A model generated the notes under the pieces. That model was not told where the DNA came from and ran no database searches. It saw nothing but the letters and a program-made list of their open reading frames with translations. A DNA stretch of 64,000 bases from positions 21,721 to 85,720 of the forward strand of contig JAKUCV010007737.1 of the NCBI GenBank assembly GCA_028386065.3, read 5' to 3'. The stretch is from Turnera subulata. Lineage: Eukaryota; Streptophyta; Magnoliopsida; Malpighiales; Passifloraceae. Shown here in pieces: positions 13,101 through 22,737 of the stretch. The number at the start of each line of letters is the position of its first letter. Position 1 is the stretch's first letter. A program made the translations under genes and the position numbers.

Positions 13101-15946
13101 TTCCATATCGCCTTTTCCTTGGATAGCACGTAATAACAGCCATCTGGGTGATGCCGGCAACCACCACATCCCAACTCCCATGACCACTGCCAAAGGCGTA
13201 CTGGCTACATACATATAGCGCCAACCAGCTACAGTATCAACTAAAAGGCTGCCAATCCCATAACCTCCCTGCATAAGGTGTAGTTGCTTACCAATTACAA
13301 ACACTAAACAAGAGAACAAAAGAAACCTGATGAAAGAAAAAGCTCCAAAATGAAGATATAGTTAGCTCAGTACAGAATCACAATTCCAAAACCAACCCAA
13401 AGTCATGAAGGCTAATCCAGAAACTTACAACCATCCCAAGAACAATAAAGAACTCTTTGAGAGAGATGAGTTGACCACGTATCTGACTTGGTGCTGTCTC
13501 AGCAATGTACATGGGAGCTGCATGCATTGCCTACAAGAAAAGACTCCAAAATTTAATTCTAATTTCATTTTTCCATGTAAAAATAGATTTGTCTAAGGTT
13601 ATATACCAAACAGACAGAAGCAAAGTAACTATATGAGCTAAATTCCAATCTAAAATTGAAACTGAATTCTTCTTATCTGCCAACTTTATTGTGAGCAAGT
13701 AGTTTGGCTTGCATAACTAAGTGCGCATATTACCAGCACTGAACAACTATTTATTCTACAGTATTCCAGGAGCAAGTGCAATATATTATCATAGAAAACA
13801 CTTGACCTTACCAATCCTATTCCAATACCAAATACAAAACGCCCAATCACCATCACAGCAAAATCAGGAGCTAGCGCCGTCAGAAGTGCCCCAACAAGAT
13901 ATAAGCATGAAGACAGAGCCAACTCCCTTCTTCTTCCTTCAATGCAAAGATATTGTTTCAAAATCATTAGGAAAAAAGACAATATTCTTAACTTTTTGTT
14001 TACAGCATAAAATGCAAAAAATTAACCTAGAAAATCAGCAATGCTAAAGGCTAAAATAGATCCAATCAAGGCCCCATACAACGAACCGCTGGTCTGCAAA
14101 ATATAACAATCTTTTAGTTTGTCCCAAAAAACCCAGTAAATAAATATTAAATACAGAAATCGAAGAGCCATTTGCTTTAATTTTGTATTTCAGTTTCATT
14201 TGCTTTAAATTTTCATTCTGCTTCCACTGGGTAGCCACAAAGTTGCCAACTATCTGAGAATAAGCAGTAAGAAAAAGTAGCAGCTCCTAGAAAAACTCAC
14301 AACAAGCCCGATTTCCACGGAGTTCAAGTTGTACCAGGAAATGCCACTGAGAGAGGCCGACTGACAAGAAGAAATAGCAAAAGATAAATCAATTGAAAAC
14401 ATAAGATTGATGCAGCCAGGAAAAAAAGGTTGTAAATATATGAAGGTTACAGGAGACAGAAGAAAAAATGCAGAAAAGTTTTGTGGCATGACCAAGACAT
14501 GGTTGGCAGTGTCAATGGAAGTCATAAGGCAAACTTCATGCTGAATAGAATACATGTCATAGAGTAAAAAAAAAATACAAGAACCAATCTTGCAATCCAT
14601 ATACTGCTTGCAGATTCAGTAAATATATACCTCTATAGATATTGTAGCACAAGAAGTGGAACCAATATCATAACCATATAAAAGCCCTCCAAGAGCAGGA
14701 AACAGAAACCTGAAATAAACAGGACATAAAGTAAGTAATGAGCAAGCAAAATGCTGCACTTATGAAAACAATTGATCGGGAGCAGCACACTTATCAAAAC
14801 CAAAAACACTGCAAGGCCTACGGATAACTCCCTTTGGCTGACCCAAAAAAAATAAAGAAAAAATTAATGGGATGACGAGCAAATAAAAAACTGCATTCAG
14901 TTGCCGTTCCTACATATCACAAGATTAATGAATGAATCTTCAATGGGATAAGCTACATCCACCAAACAAAAAGATTCTTTCATCAGTCCAGCACTATCAC
15001 AAAACTCTGAGAAGCAAATGAAAAGAAAAAAATGCAATAGTTATGCCTAGTTGGCATTTAAATCTTCCAGTTAGTTACAAAGAAGCTCATAGCACACCCT
15101 ACACGTACTGTCAGGAGTTGGTAACAAAGAAGCTCATAGCAAACCCTACCGGTGTTGTCAGGAGTTAGTGTTTCTCTGGACTAGAATATTGTAAAACCTT
15201 AAGGTTCATGCGTCATTCAAAACAGGATAGCTTGCTGGTGCATCCCATTATGTATCCCTCTTTGGATTTGGATGTGGATGTGGGTGTGGATGGCAACAAT
15301 TTAAAAAGTCTATGTCACACCTAGCAGCATATTTTGAAGATTTTACACCAAGAAGTTGCTTTCAGGAATCTCAGATTACAAAATGCGAAAAGAACTTGAA
15401 ATTCATCTGTGTTGTATTACATAATACACTGTACTACACAATATTGCATGTCTTGGAAGCCAATGGCTGGATTCACCCAACATCAGTCGCACAAAATGAT
15501 GGGTAGAGAGAGAGAGAACCCAGCCTAAGGAAACCTTGTGGTTTGTGTGTGTTTTGGTATTTCTTGCAATCTTAGACACACATATTAAAGAAGATGTATT
15601 CTTGGGAGATAAAAAGAGAGGAAATGAAATGAAAAGGGGCTTACGGTGGGATAGCAGAGAGAAGAGAGAAATTCTCAGAAGTTTGGGCAACCCCATTATT
15701 AAGAAGAAGAAGGGGCTCTTCTTCTTCTGCAGCAATCTCCCTGGAAGTAGACTTTCCCACCTGAGAAACCACCCCCAAACAAAAGAGAGAGGAGCATGAA
15801 TTGAGAGGAGAGACAGTAGCAAAATCCAAACAACTTGGGCGCACACTGAAAAAAAAAAAAAAAGTAGAGAAAGTGCATTGCGTTGCGACCTTTCCAAGAG
15901 AAGAGAGCCTGGGCTGCTGCCGCTGCTGCTCAGGATCAGATGCCAT
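7131..15946 (-). CDS. VGT1: Vacuolar glucose/hexose transporter, VGT1-like (MFS sugar porter), 14 exons
   Basis: The exons, in transcript order, are 15946-15890, 15760-15645, 14709-14631, 14360-14301, 14093-14027, 13936-13812, 13530-13429, 13268-12900, 12817-12770, 12685-12623, 10205-10125, 9886-9788, 8154-8017 and 7262-7131. All introns are GT-AG and all phases fit, giving a 511-residue protein. It follows Arabidopsis VGT1 (At3g03090, about 503 residues) throughout, from the MASDPEQQ start to the end EEIEAKCL. Sugar-porter signatures are present: GRRRE after TM2-3 (residues 127-131), PASPRWLLLR, QQITGQPSVLYY (324-335), DRLGRRPLLL and PETKG (496-500). The family moves hexose across the tonoplast by proton antiport; that role is inferred from orthology. 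The first intron (15761-15889) is 129 bp and stays in frame if retained, adding a Phe/Ser-rich insert. I chose splicing because it restores family alignment. Introns hold a SINE and tandem duplications. Confidence 0.93.
7428..7532. repeat. 53-bp tandem duplication in the last VGT1-like intron
   Basis: Two adjacent copies begin CTGGCACATACTGCATACAT at 7428 and 7481. They differ by a single T in a T-run (CTTTC against CTTC). This looks like a recent replication-slippage or unequal-exchange event. Confidence 0.9.
8455..9370. repeat. Diverged tandem duplication in a VGT1-like intron
   Basis: The segment around 8455-8825 recurs in the same order at about 8915-9370. Shared landmarks include GCTAACCACACATACT/GCTTAACCACAAATACT, CATGCTGTCTA, TCTCAACCCAA/TTTCAACCCAA, GATCAGTTGGA, TTTATCCACTT and AATAAAATC followed by GATGTAAA. 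The copies are well diverged, so the duplication is old. The second unit carries a SINE insertion that the first lacks. Confidence 0.75.
9226..9323 (-). mobile_element. Short SINE-like insertion with 19-bp target-site duplication
   Basis: The insertion is flanked by GACGGATGTAAAATGACTT (9207-9225) and its near copy with C for T (9324-9342). On the minus strand it has an A-box-like TAGCTTATTGG, a B-box-like GGGTCCGACC about 40 bases on, and an A/T-rich tail (TATCAAAAAATAAAA). At ~98 bp it is short for a plant SINE, so it may be truncated or a deletion derivative. The paralogous duplicate at 8795-8815 shows the uninterrupted site (GCAGATGTAAAGTAACTT). Confidence 0.65.
15074..15167. repeat. 47-bp tandem duplication in the second VGT1-like intron
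   Basis: Two adjacent diverged copies share ACAAAGAAGCTCATAGCA and TGTCAGGAGTT (units 15074-15120 and 15121-15167). The repeat lies in the intron between exons 2 and 3. No function is suggested. Confidence 0.8.
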
Positions 15947-16769
15947 ATGCAGCAGTTATTAGTAGCTTCACCTCTTGAAAGTTGAAACCAACCCCCCCTA
16001 CCCAGGTTAGTAGCAAAAAAAGGATATATAGTTGTCTCTCACACTCTGAAAACTCGCTCGCTCGCTGTGGAGTGGGAATAAATTAAAAGACATACTGTAG
16101 TGTAGTGTATACACATAACACATACATAGATAGTACATACATACTACTTACCAAGTCACCAACCACAAAAAGGGCAAGTAAAAGTAAGCTTTAACCCAAA
16201 ACGGTTAACACGTGCTTTGGTTCTTTGGAGGAGTTTGGACTGTCGGGTGTTAGGTACATTTTCTTTATATAAAATAACCCCCACCCCCCACCCCAAACGA
16301 ATAATTTGTTTTATGATTGGTTGTGTTTGATATCTATTTCTTTTAATTAAGAAAAAAAAAACAGAAATGGAATACATTTTAAATACAAAACAATTGACTA
16401 GTTGGTAAGGTTGTGTATTTATTTCTTTGGACCTAGGCATTACAATTGGCCACAGTAAGGCTTTGTTGTCTGAGATGGGATCGTTTGTTTAGGGAGGTAG
16501 AATTGTGGAGTTTAGAAGGTACACTTGGTTTAAGATGGAACAAGAACGCTAAGCAAAGAGTGACGTAATAACAATGCATCTGGACCCCTTTTTTCTTAAA
16601 AAGAAAACAAAAAAAAAAAACACGCAATGCATATCATGGACATGGACTACTAAATACAGGATGATATACGGTGTGCAAAAGGTCAACCAAAATTGATGAC
16701 ATACACGAAAATTCACAATAAATAACAAAGATTTATCTTTCATGAATCAAGTTTTTGCAGAAGAAGTTA
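15947..16769 (-). promoter_or_regulatory. Promoter and 5' flank of the VGT1-like gene
   Basis: This ~820-bp spacer separates the VGT1-like start codon from the copia/LINE cassette. A canonical G-box core CACGTG lies at 16209-16214, about 265 bp upstream of the ATG, in the context TTAACACGTGCTTTGG. G-boxes are bound by bZIP and bHLH factors in light and ABA responses. Homopurine/homopyrimidine runs, CTCGCTCGCTCGC at about 16049 and ACATACATAGATAGTACATAC near 16120-16141 are also present. No TATA box was pinned down with confidence. Confidence 0.5.
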
Positions 16770-16785
16770 ATTACTGAAAGGTTCT
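16770..16785. repeat. LINE target-site duplication, left copy (also the copia LTR tip)
   Basis: ATTACTGAAAGGTTCT occurs here and again at 28553-28568, flanking the LINE. The first five bases (ATTAC) are the copia target-site duplication and the remaining eleven are the first bases of the copia LTR. The LINE therefore entered after the copia element. Confidence 0.92.
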
Positions 16786-16823
16786 TTTTTTTTTTTTTTC
16801 GAGAAACACCATCGCCAATTCAT

Positions 16824-17360
16824 TTATAGCATGCTCAAATCAGAAACAACAAGATGTTCAATAGGTCCTGGGACAGAACCATCCCACACCACTTCAGCAT
16901 CATTAACTAGAGCTAAGTGCGCTAAGGAATGCGCAACCTGATTAGATGTTCTGTTGCTATAACTAAAATGAAAAGCCGTAAACAAAACAGACATAGCTGC
17001 AATATCCTGCAAAAGTAAGCCAATGCGGTTGTTGGGGAAGATATGTGTAGTCATGCTCTGTACCAGCCTGAGGCAGTCCGTCTCCCAGATCACCTGTGAT
17101 AGGCCCCGTTGCAAAGCAAGCTGGATGCCATGCAACCCCGCCATTGCTTCCGCTTCCTCCGGCTTGGACACCCCTGCCAAACTTTTAGCTGCACTAAAAA
17201 TAACCTTGCCATCCTCCGTGCTTGCCACACTCCCGACTTGAGCTCTCCCCTGTTGCCAGGCAGCATCAGTGTTAACCTTGTACCATCCGTGAGTTGGTGG
17301 CTTCCACTTCTGTGTCAGTACTTGTCCTTGCGATCCCCCCATCTTCTTGCAGGTATCCAT
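16824..17360 (-). pseudogene. LINE ORF2 C-terminal RNase H domain
   Basis: The frame has the RVT_3/RNase H-like layout: KWKPPTHGWYKVNTDAAW, then a Glu in PEEAEAMAG, Asp in WETDCLRLV, and a C-terminal SNQVAHSLAHLAL. Plant L1 elements carry this domain after the zinc-binding region. The first catalytic Asp (NTDAAW), the Glu and the second Asp are visible. The usual last Asp (normally AD before the LA) is replaced by His in VAHSLA, so activity is doubtful. Confidence 0.85.
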
Positions 17361-17396
17361 GGCATTTGCATAGTCCCTCAGAATACTTCGTGCCCT

Positions 17397-17774
17397 CTAT
17401 GTAGTACCGAAAGCAGTGCCCGCGATATTACTAAAAAATGAGTCATTCTGAGTCTTCCAGATAGACCATAGTACCATGCAAGTGAGCTCCATAACGTCCG
17501 CAGTACCATTTAGATTAACACCTTTCAGCCATTCCACCAGCGATTGAGGTGGGCCTATAGCTTGTCCCGGATGGATGCACTCCCATGCCTCCCTCGTCCA
17601 TTGGCATTCCCGGAAAAGATGGAAACTTGTTTCAGCGTTGCTATTGCACATAGGGCAGGTGTCATCCGACACCACTTGCCTATATAATAAATTGCGTCTT
17701 GTAGCCAATGCATCATGACATAGCCTCCACATGAATACACGTACCTTAGGCGTGATGGATAAATTCCAGAGCAA
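17397..17774 (-). pseudogene. LINE ORF2 zf-RVT (zinc-binding) segment
   Basis: The translation contains LWNLSITPKVRVFMWRLCHD, then a Cys/His cluster CPMCNSNAETSFHLFREC (C-x2-C-x8-H-x4-C). This is the zf-RVT domain between reverse transcriptase and RNase H in plant LINEs. It is out of frame with its neighbours, showing decay by indels and stops. Confidence 0.85.
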
Positions 17775-17789
17775 CGTCTACCACTGAGC

Positions 17790-18553
17790 TTACTGTACAT
17801 CCACATCATCCTGCATAGAGATATAATAACCACTACGTACACTGTAATTACCATCTCTGGTATGCACCCAGGAAAGCTTGTCAGCAGGTAGTCTGTGGCT
17901 CAACAGGAAATTGATAATCCTGTCCGTAGTACAGCTATCAAAGGTTGCGTCAATGGCCTGCTTATTCCATTGACCAGTGTCCAGGTCTATAAGCTCCGCC
18001 ACTATCATCTCGGGATCCACAACCAGAGCATCAGAGTTTGGATGGGGAGAAACCCCATCCTCTAGCCATCTATCCTGCCATACTCACACATTCTCCCCAT
18101 TCCCAATGACCCAGGATGAACCCTGCATAATTAACTCCCAGCCCTTCAAAATACTACGCCATGTGTAGCTAGGTATGCCTCCCACCTTTGCTTGTAAAAA
18201 ATTTGTCCTCCTATAATACTTCGCCTTAAGTACTTGAGCAAGAAGTGACTCAGGGTGATGGATTAGGCACCACGCCTGTTTAGCTAACATAGCTTCATTG
18301 AAATTGCAAAGACGCGGCAATCCAAGGCCCCCATATTTCTTTGCTCGGCAGATCTTATTCCACGCTACCCAACAAATACCATTCCGATACTCGGCATGTC
18401 CCCACCAGAACTTTCTCATTGCTATCTCCATGTCCTCACATATACCTTGGGGAATTAGGAAACAACTCATCATGAAGGTAAGTATGCTTTGGACCACCGA
18501 TTTGAGGAGTACTTCCTTCCCCGCACTGGATAATGTCTTCTCCTTCCATCCCG
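17790..18553 (-). pseudogene. LINE ORF2 reverse transcriptase C-terminal part
   Basis: Two open pieces (18084-18599 reading in from the CACTA edge, and 17790-18020) carry typical LINE sequence: GWKEKTLSSAGKEVLLKSVV, MRKFWWGHAE, KYGGLGLPRLCNFNEAMLAK, GGIPSYTWRSIL and NYSVRSGYY. These match the thumb/connection region after the reverse transcriptase core. The first ~15 residues of the 18084-18599 frame come from the inserted CACTA end and are not LINE sequence. Confidence 0.85.
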
Positions 18554-18556
18554 ATA

Positions 18557-18985
18557 CACTACAAAAAAAGTTGTTATTTGCGGAGGTTTTTTTGAACATT
18601 TTGCGGAGGTTTTGACCCCCGCAAATTGATTTTGCTGCAATTTACGGAGGTTTCAAAAACCCCCGCTGGTACCACTCCCACAAACAATTTGCGGGGGTCG
18701 TTAAGGTGACCTCTGCTGCACCCTCCGCAAATTGAAAAATTAATTTGCGGGGGTTATGTCGCCCGCCGCAATATGACCTCCAACCCCCGCAAATTCACAA
18801 GATATTGATGCATACCATGGCACCTTAACCCCCACAAATTGAGCTCCAACCCCCGCAATATGACACATTCCCAAAAAAAAATTGCAATTGCGGAGGTTAA
18901 CTTCCATCGAATTGCGGCGTTCACGACCTCCGTTATTTGAATAGCGCTCTCAAAAAAAAATTGCGGAGGTTTTTGACCCCCACAA
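18557..18985. repeat. CACTA subterminal repeat region, left
   Basis: Copies of TTGCGGAGGTT, TTTGCGGGGG and their complements (CCCCCGCAAATT) recur about a dozen times in 430 bp. Matching arrays occur at the other end (about 22080-22402). In En/Spm elements such repeats bind the transposase complex. Confidence 0.85.
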
Positions 18986-19897
18986 TCTTTCCCAAAAAAA
19001 TTAGTATTTAAACATTTATATTTAGATTTCCTTTTCTTTGTTTGCAATACTAAAAATAACACAATTGACAATAAATAAACTTTATTAATAATTCAAAATT
19101 ATTTACATTGAAATCACCCAGAATTCCAATAAAAGTATTACAAGATTGAATATGAGGCATAGTTTAGCTCAGGCCTCCACTAATTACAAAATTGAGAGTT
19201 GAAGGAAAAATTACCCTGGCTGTCCTAAAACAAGTTTCAAATCACTAACGGGAACTCCATTTCCTTTTCATCCTTCAGTGATTTAACTGCAAATAAGACA
19301 TCTTAAAATGAGAAAAAGCCACACAAGATTTCCAATAAGAAAAAAAATACAAGGTGTGAAGGGCAAAGAAAGCAACCATCAAACATATCCAAGGTGTATG
19401 AATAGAGCATGACGAATGAACTAGTTATGTGAAGCACAAAAAGTTCCTGAGAATGTAGAGTCGCCACAAAGAAGCCAACTCTTCTTTTGTTAACTTTTGT
19501 TCTGGAATCAGGTATATAGCAAAAAATGGCTGCCTACAGTTTATAAAAGAAGTTCAAGAGTAACACTGCCCAGACAAAAGCTTGGTGCAAAATTCCACAA
19601 ATGGGAGCGCCATATAGGCCTAATTTCAGAATAAAATTTTGGTTATTTTGTAAATTCCTAACAGAGGACTGTAAACATCCTATTTAAACACAGTAATGGA
19701 AATCACTTGCTGAACAGAAAAACATGAAAAAATCATTTACTCAATTTACATCAATTGATTAGCACACTGCAGGTGAGACAAATTACATAAAACAGCAAGT
19801 ATAATATTATGGGTACAACTTAGTACTGTTTAACTTATTCTAATTCACATATGCTCAATCAATCAAAGAATTCCATGGAAGCATGATTAGAACTGAC

Positions 19898-19965
19898 CTG
19901 AATTGTTTTCTGAAGAAAAGTGTCTCCAAAAGAACAATACATGGAATGATTGCCAATTTAGTCAT
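19898..19965 (-). pseudogene. Captured UDP-xylose transporter exon (second captured exon)
   Basis: This 68-bp exon reads MTKLAIIPCIVLLETLFFRK and then QF, matching the UXT family (nucleotide-sugar transporter, TPT/EamA fold). It has a TTTCAG-type acceptor side and a GTCAGT donor. It follows the exon at 20381-20565 in the correct order, strand and phase (…SVGFYQ then MTKLAII). No later UXT exon is present in the element. Confidence 0.88.
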
Positions 19966-20380
19966 CTGAAATGAGAAAGGAAACTTCATTTTTTAGACGC
20001 CAAACTAGTAAAAACTTCACAACAGAATGTTAGCATCCAATATTCAGTAAACAAACATAGTCAACACAACAGAAAAAAGGACAAGAAACCATTACCTAAA
20101 ACAAAAGCTGGAAACAGATAATAGATCAAGACATAGAGCTGCCAAAAGTCAACCTATTTACAGTTCTGAGCATATGATCAGCTGGAGTACATGAAGAGCA
20201 AGCACGAAACAATCAGTCATTTAATTATAAACAAGCACTCAAGGATATAATTTCACATCCCCTGAAACATGAAGGCCCAGTAAAAGGCTCTAAAAGAATC
20301 GCATGTCAGGGTCATTGGTTGACAATGAAGTGCACTAATTGGGATTGAAAGCATATTAAGCTCGAAGGAGTGAACTTTAC

Positions 20381-20565
20381 CTGGTAGAAACCAACAGAAT
20401 TGAAACCCAAGCTAAGATTTAAAAGTCCAATGGAGATCCCATTCAATATGCCAAATCCCATCACGGCTCTTGAATCAAAAGGCTTGTGTTCAAATAATTT
20501 CATCCACAGTGCGACATGAAGAGAACAGAACGTAACCAAAAGATGCCAGCTTGTCAATGTTGTGG
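20381..20565 (-). pseudogene. Captured UDP-xylose transporter exon (first captured exon)
   Basis: This 185-bp exon reads ATTLTSWHLLVTFCSLHVAL, then WMKLFEHKPFDSRAVMGFGI, then LNGISIGLLNLSLGFNSV and GFYQ. It is nearly identical to plant UXT proteins, which carry UDP-xylose into Golgi/ER. The frame is open across the exon, with a GCAG acceptor and a GTAAAG donor. The upstream (N-terminal) exon and all C-terminal exons after the second are absent, so no complete transporter can be made. The element is therefore a transduplicating CACTA. Confidence 0.9.
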
Positions 20566-20962
20566 CTGCGATCCCCCAGACAATAGTTAGTACACAAGGA
20601 AGAAAGAAACACACCCATCTACACATGTACACTAGCTACTTCCGAGTGCCATTCCCCAAGCAGAATCTAAACATTACTGGCACCTTGCCTACTCCATCCC
20701 ACATAACCCAAGTGTGGATGCCTTCTTCCATGGTAGTACACTAACAAAGTGTAAGTCTAAGAGCCACATCCTTAAACTACACCAAGATATATTAAAGTGA
20801 AAGATTATAGAATCTAGTGTGCATCTAGCGTGCAACAATATATTAAAAAAATGCAAATAAGAGCTCCAGTTGTTTCCAATTCAATAAAGAATTCAACAGT
20901 AAGGTTTTTATCACACCCAGACAGGCATTAACCACACTAAAATCAAAAGGCTTGTGTTCAAA
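20473..20962. repeat. 22-bp repeat of captured exon sequence within the CACTA element
   Basis: AATCAAAAGGCTTGTGTTCA plus AA occurs at 20473-20494 inside the captured exon (encoding FEHKPFD) and again at 20941-20962 in non-exonic sequence. This looks like filler DNA copied during the capture or a later repair event. Confidence 0.85.
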
Positions 20963-20989
20963 CCTTGAGGCCGCCCCAAAGATTAACTG

Positions 20990-21860
20990 TAGGAGAGATC
21001 AACAATTATAATCATAATATCTTAAACATGTTGTTAAGGTCCTCTTCTTCATCTCCTGGCTTGCGTTTACGTTGCGCCATTAATCGAGCAGCAGAGGAGG
21101 AGAGAGCAGGGAAGAGAGCAGGGCAGAGGAACGACACCAACACTTCAGATCCAACCCCGAAATCCACAGATCAACACCCAAAACAATTAACACAATGCCC
21201 ATAGAACCACAGAATCGAAAACATGTTGTTAAGGTCGCTTAGCTTACCAGAGGATGAAATCCGAGTCTTGCAACAGCACTCCCTGGAACCAAAAACCCGC
21301 CTCGGCTTTGACGAACACACTGCCGGAACAACACAACCCGGCCACCACAGCAACAGTGCAGACCCGATCCTGCCGAAACAACAACCCACAGTCGACCTGC
21401 ACAAAACACCAACAGAGAGACCCGACAGGGTTAAAGTTCCAATCGGCGACCAAGACCCGAGGCTAATCCGGATAAAGAATCACAAAGAAGAGAGGGAAGA
21501 GAACCGTGGCTTACTGGCAGAAGATGGAGGCAGCGACTCAACAACCTCTGCAACCCGTCGCACGCTAGCCGAGCCTCCACCATTGACTCCTCCTCGATGC
21601 AGCAGACGACCATATTCCCCTAAAACCACACCTAACCATAAATAAAACCAATTGAACATCAAACACAACACATAAAGAGAGAGAAAGCGTGGTCTAGAGT
21701 GAGAGGAGGAGAGCTTCAAAGCTTGCAATGGACCGTCGACAAACTCAGCCGTTGCCGGCGCTCACGAAGCCGCTGAGGAGAGGGTGAAGGCGACGCGACA
21801 GAGAGGGACACGACAGAGGCGGACAACGCGAGCAAGATTTAGGGAGAATGATTTTGAGAG
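20990..21860 (-). other. GC-richer internal segment of the CACTA element, origin unknown
   Basis: This part is compositionally unlike the AT-rich rest of the element. A short minus-strand frame from 21080 reads MAQRKRKPGDEEEDLNNMFK before stopping at IL*. The string AACATGTTGTTAAGGTC occurs at about 21026 and again at about 21220, and the second copy is also read as DLNNMF. This suggests a duplicated first coding exon with upstream sequence, possibly a second captured gene. I do not recognise the protein. Confidence 0.4.
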
Positions 21861-22402
21861 AGGGGATTGATTTTGATAGTGAGATATGATTTTTTATGCA
21901 AATATCGGGTTGAAAGAGGGGAGAATTGATTTTGAAAGAGAGGGAATTTTTTTTAACTCAAGAGGGAATTAGGATAGAGAGTGGGGGAAATAATTTGGAG
22001 CAGGTGGGAATTAGGGATTTTGTCTTGGGATTGTTTTTGAGTAATGGGGGAATTTTTCCCGCTGATGCTTATGAGTGCGGGAAACAAATTGTTTTGGCCA
22101 ATTTAAAGGGGAAACAATTTGTGGGGGTTGATTTGGCCCCTGCAAATTGAAGGGTTTTTTCCTTTTTTTTTTTTTTGCCAACATACAATGGCGGGGGCTC
22201 ACCCTCCGTAAAATCAACAACAACCCCCGTATGTGAATCAATTTGTGGGAGTTAAATGAAGCCCCTCGTAAAATCAATAAAAACCCCCGCAATGTGCATC
22301 AATTTGTGGGGGTCGATTGAGGCGCCGCAAATTGACAACATTAGGGGGGGTTTTCGCGACCTCCACAAAAAACCTCCGCAAATGCACACTTTTTTTGTAG
22401 TG

Positions 22403-22732
22403 ATAGCTTCTTACAAACCCTATCCCTTAAAGAGCTGAAAATTGCTTTCTTTGACTTGTCAATCACTATAGGCATTCCCAGGTACTTTTGGAATCTATCC
22501 ACTACTTTCAGTCCCATCCACTGTTGGATTTGAATAGCAAACCGTTCATTCATATTGTGGCTCAAGGAAAATTCCGACTTATCAAAATTAGTACGCTGGC
22601 CAGATGCCTCTTCATAGGTTCTGATAGTCTGGATCATAACCTGTATCTCCTGGTGATTGGCCCTGGCAAACAGAAGACAATCATTTGCAAAGAAAAAGTG
22701 AGTAACTGGGGGTGCTGTGCGAGCGATCTGGG
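22403..22732 (-). pseudogene. LINE ORF2 reverse transcriptase, catalytic segment
   Basis: Between the CACTA and solo-LTR insertions the minus strand reads RTAPPVTHFFFANDCLLFAR, then TIRTYEEASGQRTNFDKSEF and QKYLGMPIVIDKSKK. The reverse transcriptase box normally reads FADD; here the first Asp codon is AAT (Asn, 22683-22685), a single G-to-A change. The frame otherwise continues across this piece. Confidence 0.9.
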
Positions 22733-22737
22733 CTCTA

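Larger units (their letters stand above)
18557..22402. mobile_element. Non-autonomous CACTA (En/Spm) transposon carrying host-gene exons
   Basis: The 3,846-bp element begins CACTACAAAAAAAGT and ends with its reverse complement, and is flanked by the 3-bp duplication ATA (18554-18556 and 22403-22405). CACTA termini with a 3-bp duplication define the superfamily. Both ends carry many subterminal copies of TTGCGGAGGTT/TTGCGGGGGTT in both orientations, the type of repeats bound by the transposase partner protein in En/Spm. No transposase domain (TNPD) is recognisable inside. Instead the middle contains two correctly spliced-looking exons of a UDP-xylose transporter gene and a GC-richer segment (21050-21850). 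It lies inside the LINE reverse transcriptase. Confidence 0.95.

Noticed and set aside
15403..15897. 164-residue minus-strand frame rich in Phe, Leu and Ser
   Set aside because: It is a shifted frame over the real first exons and intron of the VGT1-like gene.
21223..21728. Multiple open frames on both strands inside the CACTA element
   Set aside because: They overlap in five frames in a GC-richer block. No transposase or other domain is seen. Only the short MAQRKRKPGD frame and DLNNMF repeat were kept as a weak note.
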